Positions 63,498 to 64,000 of a stretch of DNA of 64,000 nt are shown here, piece by piece. The stretch lies in NCBI GenBank assembly GCA_047967505.1, contig CM106541.1; one strand, written 5' to 3'. This DNA comes from Dipteris shenzhenensis (lineage: Eukaryota > Polypodiophyta > Polypodiopsida > Gleicheniales). Position numbers and translations under genes: made by a program. Position 1 is the first letter of the stretch. Every line of letters begins with the position of its first letter. The notes under the pieces were generated by a model. It was not told the origin of the DNA. It did not search any database and worked only from the letters and a program-made list of their open reading frames with translations.

Positions 63498-64000
63498 GGG
63501 TCTTCCCTGACTGAGCCTTGTCTCTGCGATAACATTGCCGTATGTCTCCACCGCTCGTCAAGATGTAAGAGAAAGGTGCATAGATCCGGAGACGTGTCTT
63601 GGATAAGCGACAAAAAGTCACGCGGCGAGCATGAAGTTGGCCGTGGCCATCGACTCGCATGTCGCCATCTCCACGTTGCTGACCAGCAGGCCGTTCCAGT
63701 TCTGCCCATTGCTACTGCCGCCTCTCAGCTCTCCTCTCTTCCTGTTGAAATACGTTTGCGATCGTTTGCCTCGCTTGTCTTAGTTGATGAAATCTCGTCC
63801 TCACGACAGAGCCTGCCCGATTATCAGACTAATTCACGCTATTCCAGGAAAAATTACCTTCTCAAGTTCTTCCGTCAACGCAGAAGCTACAATCGTTGAA
63901 GACTGCAACGCGAGGCTTTTTGTGGAGGTTTGGCGGTGGTTTGAACCGATACTGACGGCTTAAATATGCGGCAGAGATTCATGCGCCAGTCAAATATAAT
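63498..64000 (+). other. Copia internal leader, start of element
   Basis: Sequence downstream of the primer site. A 149-codon frame (63450-63899) starts inside the LTR and matches no gag motif. Gag probably starts beyond the window or in a decayed frame. Confidence 0.5.

Noticed and set aside
63600-63700. GRGHRLACRH stretch as a possible SCPL catalytic His exon
   Set aside because: Context does not match the HTAPEY motif, no splice borders fit, and it lies in the Copia leader.

Overview
The window is plant nuclear DNA. Its only host gene is part of a serine carboxypeptidase-like (SCPL, peptidase S10) gene on the + strand. I can place four exons (24490-24555, 31706-31827, 58922-59035, 59146-59191) with consensus GT/AG borders and matching phases. 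Together they encode 116 residues of the C-terminal half, including the GDHD motif that carries the catalytic Asp. The introns between them are 7.1 kb, 27.1 kb and 110 bp. The 5' exons and the last exon, with the catalytic His, are not in the window. Such long introns packed with retroelements suggest a large-genome vascular plant. A fern, lycophyte or gymnosperm is my guess from the LINE types, not a firm call.

Almost everything else is retrotransposons, mainly non-LTR (LINE) elements. I sorted them by protein and 3' end into four working families. LINE-A has an ORF1 with coiled coil plus an L1ORF1p-like region, an RT core with VDFRKAFD and YADD, and a 3' end of CTTTAATAAA followed by a CT/CTTT microsatellite. 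LINE-B is a plant L1-like element with a CCHC ORF1, LLDFEKAYDRVDW and LADD in the RT, a C-terminal zf-RVT domain, and a tail ending AATAGAAGTCTCTTTT then poly-A. LINE-C is a second L1-like family whose tails often adjoin (CA)n on the + strand. LINE-E is a GC-rich L1-like element lacking EN and RT. LTR elements are represented by a decayed Ty3/Gypsy pol, several Ty1/Copia pieces, and one fresh-looking Copia 5' LTR with primer binding site at the right edge.

Layout. 1-9560: a pile of minus-strand LINE-B and LINE-C copies, plus a small inverted LINE-A piece. 9598-23095: three LINE-A copies head to tail, each joined to the next at its pyrimidine tail; the middle one is nearly complete. 23255-23898: LINE-B 3' end with target-site duplication. 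24490-59191: the SCPL exons. Intron 24556-31705 holds LINE-B and Copia pieces. Intron 31828-58921 holds LINE-B copies of both orientations, the Gypsy remnant, a twin-priming (5'-inverted) LINE-B, LINE-E between 165-bp direct repeats, and a decayed LINE-A split by a LINE-C and a LINE-B. 59192-64000: repeat R3, Copia pieces, more LINE-B, and the Copia LTR.

Nearly all element ORFs carry stops, frameshifts, truncations or nested insertions. I saw no bacterial operon, CRISPR array, rRNA or convincing tRNA gene. The points most worth following are the LINE-A array with its covarying 3' stem-loop and L1ORF1p-like ORF1, the 165-bp direct repeats around LINE-E, the twin-primed LINE-B, and the SCPL gene whose splice sites remain intact across a 27-kb intron.
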